DNA from: Clostridium estertheticum subsp. estertheticum
GTDB lineage: Bacteria; Bacillota; Clostridia; Clostridiales; Clostridiaceae
Assembly (NCBI RefSeq): GCF_001877035.1
Contig: NZ_CP015756.1
Location: forward strand, 2,285,001-2,349,000
Length of the DNA: 64,000 bases
Reading direction: 5' to 3'
Shown: piece by piece, positions 18,090 through 26,710 of the stretch
Layout: the number at the start of each line of letters is the position of its first letter
Position numbering within the stretch: position 1 is the first letter of the stretch
Notes under the pieces: generated by a model
What the model was told of the DNA's origin: nothing
The model's database searches: none
Seen by the model: the letters and a program-made list of their open reading frames with translations, nothing else
Made by a program: the position numbers and the translations under genes

Positions 18090-18422
18090 ATGAATTATTT
18101 AAGCAAATTATCAAAGAATATTAAATATAAACAAAAAAAGCAAAAAGTGAATTTAGTAAAAGGTCTTGCAGTCCTCTCAATTATAGGTATTACAATAGGT
18201 GGGGTCGCTAAAAAATTATTGGATCGAAGTCATTTAGAAGAGAAAAAGAATATTCCTATTCCTACGCCTAATAATAGTGATGAAGATATAAATATTAAGC
18301 GCGATGAGATTAAACATACATTGGAAGAATTTGGGGATGAAGTTGTAGGGGATGTAGGAGTTGCAATGGAGAAAGCACTTGATGGCTTAGAATATAAGAA
18401 AGATAATGAGATTAAAAAGTAG
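18090..18422 (+). CDS. Small single-pass membrane protein (110 aa), unknown
   Basis: A basic N-terminus (KNIKYKQKKQK) leads into one hydrophobic segment at about residues 24-40, then an acidic, helical tail with amphipathic repeats (IKHTLEEFGDEVVGDVGVAMEKAL). This resembles small YtxH-like membrane proteins in layout only; I cannot assign a family. AGGAGGC lies 7 bases before the ATG. A very stable hairpin follows the stop by 6 bases and probably ends both this gene and the convergent AraC gene. Confidence 0.65.
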   Translation: MNYLSKLSKNIKYKQKKQKVNLVKGLAVLSIIGITIGGVAKKLLDRSHLEEKKNIPIPTPNNSDEDINIKRDEIKHTLEEFGDEVVGDVGVAMEKALDGLEYKKDNEIKK

Positions 18423-18428
18423 TATATT

Positions 18429-18475
18429 AAAATCATCTCCTTGGTCGCTGCAACAGCGACAAAGGAGATGATTTT
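18429..18475. terminator. Strong bidirectional hairpin between two convergent genes
   Basis: Two 22-base arms (18429-18450, 18454-18475) pair with a single mismatch around a three-base loop, and the A/T ends give short U-runs in both directions. It sits between the stop of the small membrane protein gene and that of the AraC regulator. One arm plus the loop recurs exactly at 12240-12263. Confidence 0.8.
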
Positions 18476-18488
18476 GATTAGAACATGT

Positions 18489-19316
18489 TTAGTGATGGTT
18501 ACTTCTATAATATGAAGGGCACTGGCCTATTATTTTTTTAAATTGTTTTGAAAAAACAAATTGATCGGAGTATCCTACAGAAGTTGCTACTTCAGCTATT
18601 GATAAATCATGGTTTGTTAAAAAGTGACATGCGTTTTCCATTCGTGTTTTTATAATGTATTCAATAGGTGTTTGTCCCAAAGCGTTTTTAAAAATAGTAC
18701 ATAAATATTTACGACTTATACCAATGTAGTCGGCTAAACTGTTTACACTAATGTTACCATAAAAATTCACTTCAATGTAATCTACGGCGCTTATTACATA
18801 TCGTTCTATGTTTGACTCATAAATGCTAATTGTATTTGATTTTGGGGCTATTTCAATTAATTTAGAAAGAAATAAATATAAATAAGACAATCTGGATAAG
18901 TCAGTTTCTAAAGACAATTTAGTGAAGCTAGCCATTTTTTGAATCGAATCTTTAAAAAAATTGTCAGTATCATAATGAAATATTGGATTGTCATAGCTAA
19001 GACCTGCACTATGTATGATTTTTGGTGCTTTTACACCATTAAAACCAACCCAAAGATAATGCCAAGGATCATCTATATCTGCTTCATAATAGGCAATATG
19101 ATCTGGACAAATAACAAATGCATCTCCAGCTTCTAAAGCATATAACTTTTTACCACATCTAAAAGTACCTTTTCCACTAAGTATAAAGTGTATAATAAAA
19201 TGATTTCTAGCTACAGGTCCAAAAAAGTATCCACTCGAACATACTTCTTCTCCACAATCATAAAAGTTTAAATCGGTGTTAGTAAAATTATCACTTTCAA
19301 CACACCATACTTCCAT
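18489..19316 (-). CDS. AraC-family regulator of the alpha-galactoside operon
   Basis: Cupin-type sensor at about residues 20-120 (HFIIHFILSGKGTFRC, EAGDAFVICPDHIAYYEAD, WHYLWVGFNG) and a double helix-turn-helix at about 175-270 (ISVNSLADYIGISRKYLCTIFKNALG, then SIAEVATSVGYSDQFVFSKQFKK). This layout is that of MsmR/RafR-type activators of oligosaccharide operons. It is divergent from the binding protein gene of the raffinose-type ABC system, which it probably controls. The start at 19316 (MEVWCVES) is chosen over 19370 because AAAAGGATG lies just upstream and matches the family N-terminus. Confidence 0.87.
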   Translation of the reverse strand: MEVWCVESDNFTNTDLNFYDCGEEVCSSGYFFGPVARNHFIIHFILSGKGTFRCGKKLYALEAGDAFVICPDHIAYYEADIDDPWHYLWVGFNGVKAPKIIHSAGLSYDNPIFHYDTDNFFKDSIQKMASFTKLSLETDLSRLSYLYLFLSKLIEIAPKSNTISIYESNIERYVISAVDYIEVNFYGNISVNSLADYIGISRKYLCTIFKNALGQTPIEYIIKTRMENACHFLTNHDLSIAEVATSVGYSDQFVFSKQFKKIIGQCPSYYRSNHH

Positions 19317-19662
19317 TGCATCACATCCTTTTAGTTTACTTGTGGACATTATAACATATTTTGAAGACATGTAATCATTTACTTAAAAATGTTTAGAGTT
19401 CATAATAAAGATACAATCAACAGAAGGATACACAATTAATCCTTATATTTTCAGTGATTAACAAGTTTAATAATAATAAACTGTTTTTATTAAACTTAAA
19501 AAATACGTATGGTTAATTATGCTCAAAATGCCATTTATGCTAGTACGAAGTTAGAATATACATAGTTTACTTTAGCTGAATTTTTAAAGAGATTATAACA
19601 GTGATCTTTTTATAAATGAAACCTTTTGGTTTCAATATATATAATTCGAGGGGGATAAAAAA
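19317..19662. promoter_or_regulatory. Divergent control region of AraC regulator and alpha-galactoside operon
   Basis: This 346-base gap holds two inverted repeats: an 11-base perfect one (19463-19473 with 19487-19497) and a 7-base perfect one, TGAAACC/GGTTTCA, at 19617-19634, some 28 bases before the ATG. Either could be an operator. I see no near-consensus promoter or cre site, and no gene. Confidence 0.5.
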
Positions 19663-20946
19663 ATGAAAAAAAGTTTACACAAAATTATTGCAGTTGCACT
19701 TACTTCTATGGTTATGATGTCCACTTTAGCGGGCTGTGGTAGTTCTAAGACTACAACTGATACAAGTGGTAAACCTGTAACTCTTACTTATGCGATTTGG
19801 GATAAAAATCAACAACCGGGTATGCAAGCTATTGCAGATTCTTTTCACAAGTTAAATCCAAATATAACAGTAAAAGTGGAAGTTACACCTTGGGATAGTT
19901 ATTGGACAAAAATGGATGCAGGTGCTACGAGTGGAACACTTCCAGATGTATTCTGGATGCATTCAAATAATTTCACAAAGTATGCTACTGGCGGTGTATT
20001 GATGGATTTAACTGATACTATAAAAAATAGTAAAGACGTAAAAATGAGTAATTTTCCTAAGGATCTTGTAAGTTTATATACATTAAAAGACAAAGTTTAT
20101 GCTATGCCTAAGGATTACGATACAATAGCATTATGGTACAACAAGACTATGTTTGATAAAAAGGGTATTGCTTATCCAGATGGAACTTGGGATTGGAATA
20201 AGTATTTAGAAGTTGCTAAAAAATTAACTGATTCTTCAAAAGGAGTATTCGGTTGTATTGCTCCTTCAGATGATCAACAAGGTTATTATAACTATGTTTA
20301 CCAAAATAAAGGATATATACTTTCACCAGACAATAAAAAATCAGGTTTTAGTTTAGCAGCAACAAAAGAAGCTATACAGTGGGATGTTGATCTAAGCCAA
20401 AAACATAAGGTTTCTCCAACGCAACAACAATTTGCAGATACTAGCTTTGCTACATATTTTGAATCAGGAAAAGCTGCAATGGGACTATTTGGATCATGGA
20501 TGGTAAGTGAATTTAAGGCAAATGATTATGTGTCAAAAAATTGTAATGTAGCTGTTATTCCTCATGGAAAAACAAAGGCAACCATAATTAATGGTTTAGC
20601 AAATGTTGTTTCAGCAAAAACTAAACATTCAGTAGAAGCTTTGAAATTTGAAGACTTCTTAGGAACAAAAGCAGCTAATACTATTCAATCAGAAAAAGGT
20701 GCTGCAATTCCAGCATATGCAGGAACTGCGCAACCATTTATCGACAATACTAAACAATTTAACTTAAAAGTATATCCAGAAATGTTAAGCTATTCTGTTT
20801 TATTCCCGAATTCAGCAACGAAAGCAAAATGGTATGAAATTCAAAATAACACAATGATGAAGGTATATACTGGTCAACTTACAGTAGAGCAAGGCTGCAG
20901 TATAATTGATAAACAAATGAATGCTCTTTTAGCCACTGAAAAATAA
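19663..20946 (+). CDS. Sugar ABC transporter substrate-binding lipoprotein
   Basis: A type I sugar-binding protein of 427 residues. It has a lipoprotein signal with lipobox LAGC, the modified cysteine being residue 25, followed by a serine/threonine-rich linker. The body shows the usual solute-binding domains (VTLTYAIWDKN, TSGTLPDVFWMHSNNF, KDYDTIALWYNKTMFD, GKAAMGLFGSWM). It is the first gene of the island followed by two permeases and an alpha-galactosidase, so an alpha-galactoside such as raffinose, stachyose or melibiose is the likely ligand. GAGGGGG lies upstream of the ATG. Confidence 0.9.
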   Translation: MKKSLHKIIAVALTSMVMMSTLAGCGSSKTTTDTSGKPVTLTYAIWDKNQQPGMQAIADSFHKLNPNITVKVEVTPWDSYWTKMDAGATSGTLPDVFWMHSNNFTKYATGGVLMDLTDTIKNSKDVKMSNFPKDLVSLYTLKDKVYAMPKDYDTIALWYNKTMFDKKGIAYPDGTWDWNKYLEVAKKLTDSSKGVFGCIAPSDDQQGYYNYVYQNKGYILSPDNKKSGFSLAATKEAIQWDVDLSQKHKVSPTQQQFADTSFATYFESGKAAMGLFGSWMVSEFKANDYVSKNCNVAVIPHGKTKATIINGLANVVSAKTKHSVEALKFEDFLGTKAANTIQSEKGAAIPAYAGTAQPFIDNTKQFNLKVYPEMLSYSVLFPNSATKAKWYEIQNNTMMKVYTGQLTVEQGCSIIDKQMNALLATEK

Positions 20947-21031
20947 TTAATTGATGACAGTTAATCATTATAGTTAACTGTCATCATAATTAACTAAATT
21001 TAATTATGATTTTATATAAGGAGGGGAAGTT

Positions 21032-21973
21032 TTGAAAGCGATGATTAAACAAAAGAACACATCAAAAAGTTTACATAAAAAAGTAAAAACCAGCAAGAAA
21101 GATTTACATGATTATTATTGGGCTTATCTTATGATAGCACCTACTATAATAGGACTTATTATACTAAATATATGGCCGTTAATTCAAACTATTTATTTAA
21201 GTTTTAATAAAACTAGTGATTTTGGTCTTAATCAGTGGGTTGGGTTAGATAATTATAAACAGATGTTTTCAGACCCTGCTGTATGGCAAGCAACTTTGAA
21301 TACACTAAAATATACTGTAATTTCAGTTCCTATAGGCGTTATTCTTTCTTTAGGTATTGCAGTACTACTTAATTCTAAGGTGAAAGGTAAAACTATATAT
21401 CGTACAATCTATTTTCTACCTATGGTTTCAGCACCAGCAGCTATAGCTATGGTTTGGAGATGGCTTTATAGTTCTGATTTCGGTTTGTTTAACTACTTGC
21501 TTTCTTTCGTTGGTGTAAAAGGACCCGATTGGCTTACAAATCCTAAACTTGCACTTTTATCTATAATAGTAGTAGGAATTTGGAGTTATCTAGGTTACAA
21601 TATGATTATTTTACTTGCAGGGCTTCAGGAAATACCAAAAAGTTTTTATGAGGCAGCTAAAATTGATGGAGCAGGTCCTATTAGGCAGTTTTTCGCTATT
21701 ACTTTTCCATTAATATCACCAACAATGTTTTTTGTTGTCATTACTTCTATGATAACTGGATTACAAGTATTTGATTTAATATTTATGATGATTAGTAAAT
21801 CAAATGCGGTTATGGAGTCTACTCAATCTTTAGTGTACTTATTTTATAATTATTCATTCGTAATGAATGACAAAGGTTATGGTTCAACTATAGTAGTACT
21901 GTTGTTAGCAATAATTTTAGTGATAACTGTTATTCAACTTAAATTACAGAAAAAATGGGTTCATTATGAATAA
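21032..21973 (+). CDS. Sugar ABC transporter permease (MalF/MsmF-like)
   Basis: A six-helix permease of the carbohydrate uptake type 1 family. The cytoplasmic coupling motif EAAKIDGAGPIRQFFAITFPLISP lies near residues 207-230, and the N-terminus has a charged segment before the first membrane helix. A TTG start at 21032 is used: AAGGAGGGG lies 5 bases upstream, and the next ATG (21041) would be too far from it. It pairs with the next gene to form the membrane channel for the lipoprotein's sugar. Confidence 0.9.
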   Translation: MKAMIKQKNTSKSLHKKVKTSKKDLHDYYWAYLMIAPTIIGLIILNIWPLIQTIYLSFNKTSDFGLNQWVGLDNYKQMFSDPAVWQATLNTLKYTVISVPIGVILSLGIAVLLNSKVKGKTIYRTIYFLPMVSAPAAIAMVWRWLYSSDFGLFNYLLSFVGVKGPDWLTNPKLALLSIIVVGIWSYLGYNMIILLAGLQEIPKSFYEAAKIDGAGPIRQFFAITFPLISPTMFFVVITSMITGLQVFDLIFMMISKSNAVMESTQSLVYLFYNYSFVMNDKGYGSTIVVLLLAIILVITVIQLKLQKKWVHYE

Positions 21974-21994
21974 CTTCAAGGGGAGGTATAACTT

Positions 21995-22822
21995 ATGAAA
22001 GGAAAATTAAAATCAAGCAATTTAATTGTTCACATAATTCTTATAATAGGTGCGATTGCAATGCTAATTCCATTTATATGGATGATACTAACTTCGTTAA
22101 AAACACTTACAGAGTCAACGTCATTACCAATTACTATTATACCTAAAAGCTTTAAATGGGGAAATTACGTAGATGTATGGAATCAACTACCATTCGCGAA
22201 ATTTTACATAAATACAATGCTAATGATATTTTTTAGAGTTATAGGTTCAGTTTTCTTTAGTGCAATGGCAGCCTATGCGTTAGCCAGAATTGAATTTCCA
22301 GGAAAAAATTTTTTCTTTATGTTAATTCTTATTCAAATGATGATACCAGGACAAATATTTATTATTCCGCAGTACGCTATAATTTCAAAACTTGGATTAT
22401 TAAATACTGTTACGGCTTTGGTAATACCTGGTATTATAAGTGCTTTTGGTACTTTTCTACTTAGACAATTTTTTATTGGAATTCCGAAGGAACTAGAAGA
22501 AGCAGCAATATTAGATGGATGTAACAGATGGCAAGTATTCTGGAAAGTTATGTTACCATTAACTAGATCAGGTCTAGTAGCACTTGGAATATTCACTTCA
22601 GTATTTGCTTACAAGGATTTGATGTGGCCTTTAATAGTAAATATGTCATTAGATAAGATGCCGCTGGCGGCTGGAATGGCATCATTACAAGGTCAATATT
22701 CAACAAATTTCCCTCAGCTTATGTCAGGTTCAATGATAGCTATATGGCCAATGCTTATAATATTTATTATATTTCAGAAGCAATTTATTGAAGGTGTTGC
22801 AAGTACAGGTTCAAAGAGTTAG
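21995..22822 (+). CDS. Sugar ABC transporter permease (MalG/MsmG-like)
   Basis: A 275-residue permease with six predicted helices and the coupling motif EEAAILDGCNRWQVFWKVMLPL near residues 167-188. Spacing to the upstream permease is 21 bases, with AGGGGAGG before the ATG. No ATP-binding subunit is encoded in the island, which is common for this family, where one MsmK-type ATPase serves several importers. Confidence 0.9.
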   Translation: MKGKLKSSNLIVHIILIIGAIAMLIPFIWMILTSLKTLTESTSLPITIIPKSFKWGNYVDVWNQLPFAKFYINTMLMIFFRVIGSVFFSAMAAYALARIEFPGKNFFFMLILIQMMIPGQIFIIPQYAIISKLGLLNTVTALVIPGIISAFGTFLLRQFFIGIPKELEEAAILDGCNRWQVFWKVMLPLTRSGLVALGIFTSVFAYKDLMWPLIVNMSLDKMPLAAGMASLQGQYSTNFPQLMSGSMIAIWPMLIIFIIFQKQFIEGVASTGSKS

Positions 22823-22867
22823 TGATAAAATAAATTTTTATATTATACCCACTAGGAGGAAGACAAA

Positions 22868-25063
22868 ATGCTAATTTCTTATTTTGAAGAAAATAAAATT
22901 TTTCATCTTAAAGCAAAAGACACAAGTTATATAATTCAAATAGTTGAATCAAAATATTTACAACATATTTATTGGGGTAAGAAAATAAGAAATTTTAAAT
23001 TAGATTATTTGAAACCTTTTAAAGGTGATCAGTTAAACGGATTTATGTTTGCAAAGGATAACATAAATGGTTTTTCTTTAGATATTTTGCCACAAGAGTA
23101 CCCATCGTTTGGGAATACGGATTTGCGTTCACCAGTATATCAAACACAATTTGAAGATGGATCTACAATTTCTGATTTGCAATATTTAAGTCATGAGATT
23201 TTTTCAGGAAAGAAAAAGTTAAAAGGATTGCCTAGCACATATGTAGAAAAAAATGAAGAAGCGCAGACTTTAGAAATAACATTAAAAGATGAATTAAGTG
23301 GCTTATTAGTAGTGCTAAGCTATACAGTCTATAAGGACTATGACGTGATTACAAGATCTTCTAAGATAATTAATTCAAGCTCCAAAGATTTAAAGGTGTT
23401 GAGGGCATTAAGTGCTAGTGTGGATTTTAGTGATGATAATTTTGATTTACTACAATTATCAGGTGCCTGGTCAAGAGAAAGAAGTATTATTAAAAGAGCT
23501 TTAGTTAGTGGAAATCAATCTATTGAAAGTAGAAGAGGTGCTAGTAGTCCACAACAAAATCCATTTATAGCTTTAATGAGAAAAGATGCAGATGAGGATA
23601 AGGGAGAAGTTTACGGAATTAATTTGGTGTATAGTGGTAACTTTTTAGCTAATGTAGAGGTTTGTCAATATGGAACCACTAGAGTCCAAATTGGAATTAA
23701 TCCATTTGATTTTAGTTGGCTTTTAAAACCAGGTGAAGATTTCCAAACACCTGAAGTGGTTATGGTATATTCAGATAGTGGGCTCGGAAAGATGTCACAA
23801 ACTTTTCACAATTTATATAGAAAACGTCTTTGCAGGGGAAATTATAGAGATAAAGAAAGACCAATTCTTATAAATAATTGGGAAGCAACTTATTTTGATT
23901 TTACTGAAGAGAGTATAAAAAATATTGCAAGAGAGGCTAAGAAACTTGGAATAGAGTTATTTGTTTTAGATGATGGTTGGTTTGGAAATAGGAATGATGA
24001 TACTACTTCCCTTGGTGATTGGTATGTAAATAAAGAAAAGCTACCCAATGGACTCAAAAAGCTATCAAAGGATATAAATGAAATTGGTCTTAAGTTTGGA
24101 TTATGGTTTGAACCAGAAATGGTTTCACAGAATAGCAATTTATATAGAGCCCATCCAGATTGGTGTATACATGTTAAAGGAAGAGAGAGATCCCTTGGAA
24201 GAAATCAATTGGTTTTAGATTTTTCTAGAACAGTAGTATGTGATGCTATAATTGAAATGTTATCAGAAAATCTTTCAACCTATAACATTTCATATGTGAA
24301 ATGGGATATGAATAGATTTATGTCAGAAGTCGGATCGGCTACATTAGATGCTAATAGACAAAGAGAAACTGCACATAGATATATGCTAGGACTTTATAGA
24401 GTAATGGAGGAACTAACAACAAAATTTCCAGAGGTTCTATTTGAAAGTTGTGCTAGTGGTGGTGGTAGATTTGACCCAGGCATGCTTTATTATATGCCTC
24501 AAACTTGGACTAGTGATGATACTGATGCAATAGAACGATTAAAAATTCAATATGGTACTAGTTTGGTTTATCCAAGTATAACTATGGGGGCCCATGTATC
24601 AGCTGTTCCTAATCATCAAGTACATAGGATTACACCCCTAGAAACAAGAGGTAACGTTGCAATGGGTGGAAATTTTGGATATGAATTAGATGTTATTAAA
24701 ATGACTGATGAAGAAAAACAAACTGTAAAAAAACAAATTAGTGATTATAAGGAAATTAGGCATATAGTTCAATTTGGAGATTTTTACAGATTAATAAGTC
24801 CTTTTGAAAATAATGATGCTGCTTGGATGTTTATTTCAGAAAATAAGGAAGATGTGGTTGTAAGTTATTTTAAAAAACTAGCAGAATGTAATATAAAGTT
24901 GAAAGTTTTAAAGTTTAAAGGATTAGATCCAGAAATGAATTATAGAGTAATTGGTACAGATGAAGTATATGGTGGAGATGAGCTAATGTATGCTGGTATG
25001 GTTATCCCAGAACTTAAGGGCGATTTCACAAGCTATGTTTGGAGATTAAAAAAAACATTATAA
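22868..25063 (+). CDS. Alpha-galactosidase, glycoside hydrolase family 36
   Basis: A 731-residue GH36 enzyme that removes alpha-1,6-galactose from raffinose-family sugars and melibiose. The N-terminal beta-supersandwich is followed by the catalytic barrel with WEATYFDF near 338, LDDGWFG near 366, LWFEPEMVS near 413, the nucleophile-bearing YVKWDMNR near 477 and the SCASGGGRFD / WTSDDTDA acid-base region near 535-560. There is no signal peptide, so it acts inside the cell on imported sugar. It is 45 bases after the second permease, with AGGAGGA before the ATG, and is followed by a terminator. Confidence 0.93.
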   Translation: MLISYFEENKIFHLKAKDTSYIIQIVESKYLQHIYWGKKIRNFKLDYLKPFKGDQLNGFMFAKDNINGFSLDILPQEYPSFGNTDLRSPVYQTQFEDGSTISDLQYLSHEIFSGKKKLKGLPSTYVEKNEEAQTLEITLKDELSGLLVVLSYTVYKDYDVITRSSKIINSSSKDLKVLRALSASVDFSDDNFDLLQLSGAWSRERSIIKRALVSGNQSIESRRGASSPQQNPFIALMRKDADEDKGEVYGINLVYSGNFLANVEVCQYGTTRVQIGINPFDFSWLLKPGEDFQTPEVVMVYSDSGLGKMSQTFHNLYRKRLCRGNYRDKERPILINNWEATYFDFTEESIKNIAREAKKLGIELFVLDDGWFGNRNDDTTSLGDWYVNKEKLPNGLKKLSKDINEIGLKFGLWFEPEMVSQNSNLYRAHPDWCIHVKGRERSLGRNQLVLDFSRTVVCDAIIEMLSENLSTYNISYVKWDMNRFMSEVGSATLDANRQRETAHRYMLGLYRVMEELTTKFPEVLFESCASGGGRFDPGMLYYMPQTWTSDDTDAIERLKIQYGTSLVYPSITMGAHVSAVPNHQVHRITPLETRGNVAMGGNFGYELDVIKMTDEEKQTVKKQISDYKEIRHIVQFGDFYRLISPFENNDAAWMFISENKEDVVVSYFKKLAECNIKLKVLKFKGLDPEMNYRVIGTDEVYGGDELMYAGMVIPELKGDFTSYVWRLKKTL

Positions 25064-25074
25064 TGTTTACATAG

Positions 25075-25113
25075 AAAAATCAGCAGTTTAATTTAATAAA
25101 GCTGCTGATTTTT
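25075..25113. terminator. Terminator after the alpha-galactosidase gene
   Basis: Twelve-base complementary arms (AAAAATCAGCAG and CTGCTGATTTTT) around a 15-base loop, with T-runs on both strands. It can end the sugar operon and the convergent PHP gene. Confidence 0.8.
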
Positions 25114-25123
25114 ATGTGCTGTA

Positions 25124-25846
25124 TTATATGTTTTTCCCTTTTTCTTTAAGAAATTTTATCAAACTTTCTTTATTTGTATTAATAACAAGTTCTTCAGGCA
25201 TATGTATCTCTGCAAGTATTTTTTCTACAGCACTAAAATTTGCAATAGAAAAACAGAAATGAGCATCACTGTTTACAATAATCCTTACTCCCAATTCTTT
25301 GCAAAGTATTGCTATTTTAGTGCAATTTTTGTCACTGCCGAGTCTTGAACTTACAAAAGAACTATTATTTAATTCTATTAGTATATTTTTTTCTTTTGCT
25401 TTTTTTATTATTTCTTCCTCATGTATAGGGAATTTAGGATTTCCTATATGTCCTAAAATATTAACATATGGATTATCCATAGCTTTTAAAATAGTAGATG
25501 TATTTAAATCTGCACTTTTTCCTCCTTCCATTAAAGGTTCATGCATGCTTACTATCATTATGTCAAGACCATTTTGAACTTCTACTGGAATATCAAGATT
25601 ACCTTCATAATCAATTATATTAGCCTCACATCCGTAAAGCATTTTAACACCGAATAATTCTCTTGGAAGTACTTTAAAATTTCCGAAATACCAAAGATCA
25701 GGCGCACCTGGCATATTAGGACCATGATCTGTGGTTCCTAATATTTTAAGACCTATCTCACTAGCATATTTTGCATTTTCCATTAAAGTACTATATGCAT
25801 GACCACTAACTACAGTATGGGTATGTAAATCAGCTATAAATTTCAT
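25124..25846 (-). CDS. PHP-domain phosphatase, YcdX-like
   Basis: A 240-residue PHP-superfamily protein. Metal-binding motifs are visible: DLHTHTVVSGHAYST near residues 6-20, GTTDHGPNMPG near 37-47, YGCEANI near 72, MIVSMHEP near 96, LGHIGNPKFP near 133 and VNSDAHF near 191. This spacing is that of YcdX-type trinuclear-zinc phosphatases. It differs from the HisK-type histidinol phosphatase, although the his operon in this window lacks its own phosphatase gene. It is monocistronic on the minus strand, converging with the sugar operon, with GGAGAG before the ATG. Confidence 0.85.
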   Translation of the reverse strand: MKFIADLHTHTVVSGHAYSTLMENAKYASEIGLKILGTTDHGPNMPGAPDLWYFGNFKVLPRELFGVKMLYGCEANIIDYEGNLDIPVEVQNGLDIMIVSMHEPLMEGGKSADLNTSTILKAMDNPYVNILGHIGNPKFPIHEEEIIKKAKEKNILIELNNSSFVSSRLGSDKNCTKIAILCKELGVRIIVNSDAHFCFSIANFSAVEKILAEIHMPEELVINTNKESLIKFLKEKGKNI

Positions 25847-25978
25847 AAAATCTCTCCTCTCATTTGTTTCTTTGTATATCTTTAATTGTATACCAAAATT
25901 GAGACTTATGGTTAAAAGGATGTTATTTTTATAAATTTATTTAAAGAAAAACTTATTATTAATTAAAGGGGGAGAAAA

Positions 25979-26452
25979 TTGATAAATTTTTACGATACTT
26001 TTGAGTTCCAAAATAAAAATATTGATATCTTTACAATAGGGGAATTGCTTGTAGATATGATAGCTTGTAGATATGATATCAAGTGATTATAGTGAAGATT
26101 TTAAGTGTAGTAGTTATGTTAAATATTTCGGGGGGTCTCCTGCAAATATTGCAATGAATGTAAAAAGGTTAGGAGCGAATTCTACTATAGCTGCTTCAAT
26201 AGGAAAAGATGGATTAGGAGATTTTTTAAAGCAACACCTAGAGGAGAATTGTATAGATACAAGTTACATTAGTAGAGTTGATTTTTCTACTAGTATGGTA
26301 CTTATTACTAAGAGCAAAACAACACCAAAGGATATTCAATAAAAGTGGCTTTGGAGCTTGGATTTGCAGTAAGTGCTTATAAACTTAAGTATGTAGGTGC
26401 GGTAGTAAATCTCCCATCTATTGAAGAAATAAAGAATATTTATAACATATAG
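25979..26452 (+). pseudogene. Broken PfkB-family sugar kinase (probable fructokinase)
   Basis: A TTG start with a GGGGGAGA site begins the N-terminus (FTIGELLVDM). A perfect 16-bp tandem duplication (26047-26078) then shifts the frame. The next frame continues SSDYSEDF ... YFGGSPANIAMNVKRLG, the sugar-binding signature of PfkB kinases, up to 26342. The ATP-binding core is absent: the sequence jumps into a third segment (to 26452) reading VALELGFAVSAYKLKYVGA, the C-terminal end of such kinases. So the gene has a frameshift plus an internal loss of roughly 180-200 residues. Its place between alpha-galactosidase and a sucrose phosphorylase remnant suggests fructokinase; IolC-like kinases are an alternative. 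Confidence 0.85.
26047..26078 (+). repeat. Perfect 16-bp tandem duplication that breaks the kinase gene
   Basis: GCTTGTAGATATGATA occurs twice back to back. Removing one copy restores a continuous kinase frame reading ELLVDMISSDYSEDF. A 16-base gain is not a multiple of three, so it is the frameshifting event. Confidence 0.92.
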
Positions 26453-26466
26453 GAGTGATTTATAAT

Positions 26467-26626
26467 ATGGCAGTGAAAAACCAAGTACAGCTCATCACTT
26501 ATCCCGATTCTCTTGGAGGGGATTTAAAGACTCTTAATAATGTACTTCTAAATAGATTTAAAAAACAATAATTCAGTTATTGAATATATGGACGATTTAA
26601 ACAATTTAATATTATATAAAATTTAA
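26467..26626 (+). pseudogene. Sucrose phosphorylase remnant
   Basis: After an AGGAGTG site, an ATG opens 34 codons reading KNQVQLITYPDSLGGDLKTL, the N-terminus of GH13 sucrose phosphorylases (about 480-560 residues when complete), then stops at 26569-26571. In the next frame, 26573-26626 reads VIEYMDDLNNLILYKI before a stop and may be the far C-terminal end, though that match is weaker. If so, this gene too has lost its middle. An intact enzyme would split sucrose, left after galactose removal from raffinose, into glucose 1-phosphate and fructose. Confidence 0.75.
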
Positions 26627-26645
26627 CGACAAAAGACATACAAAT

Positions 26646-26693
26646 AATAAAGAACTAGTGTCAGCTTTTTAATACTGATACTAGTTCTTTATT
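26646..26693. terminator. Hairpin terminator at the end of the sugar island
   Basis: Arms of 19 bases (26646-26664 and 26675-26693) pair with one mismatch around a 10-base loop, with A/T ends on both strands. It separates the decayed sugar genes from the convergent YdjM-like gene. Confidence 0.75.
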
Positions 26694-26710
26694 AAATAGG
26701 GATGTTTTGT

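Noticed and set aside
25124-25846. PHP protein as the missing histidinol phosphatase
   Set aside because: Its motif pattern is YcdX-like rather than HisK-like, and it is unlinked to the his operon; kept only as a weak candidate.
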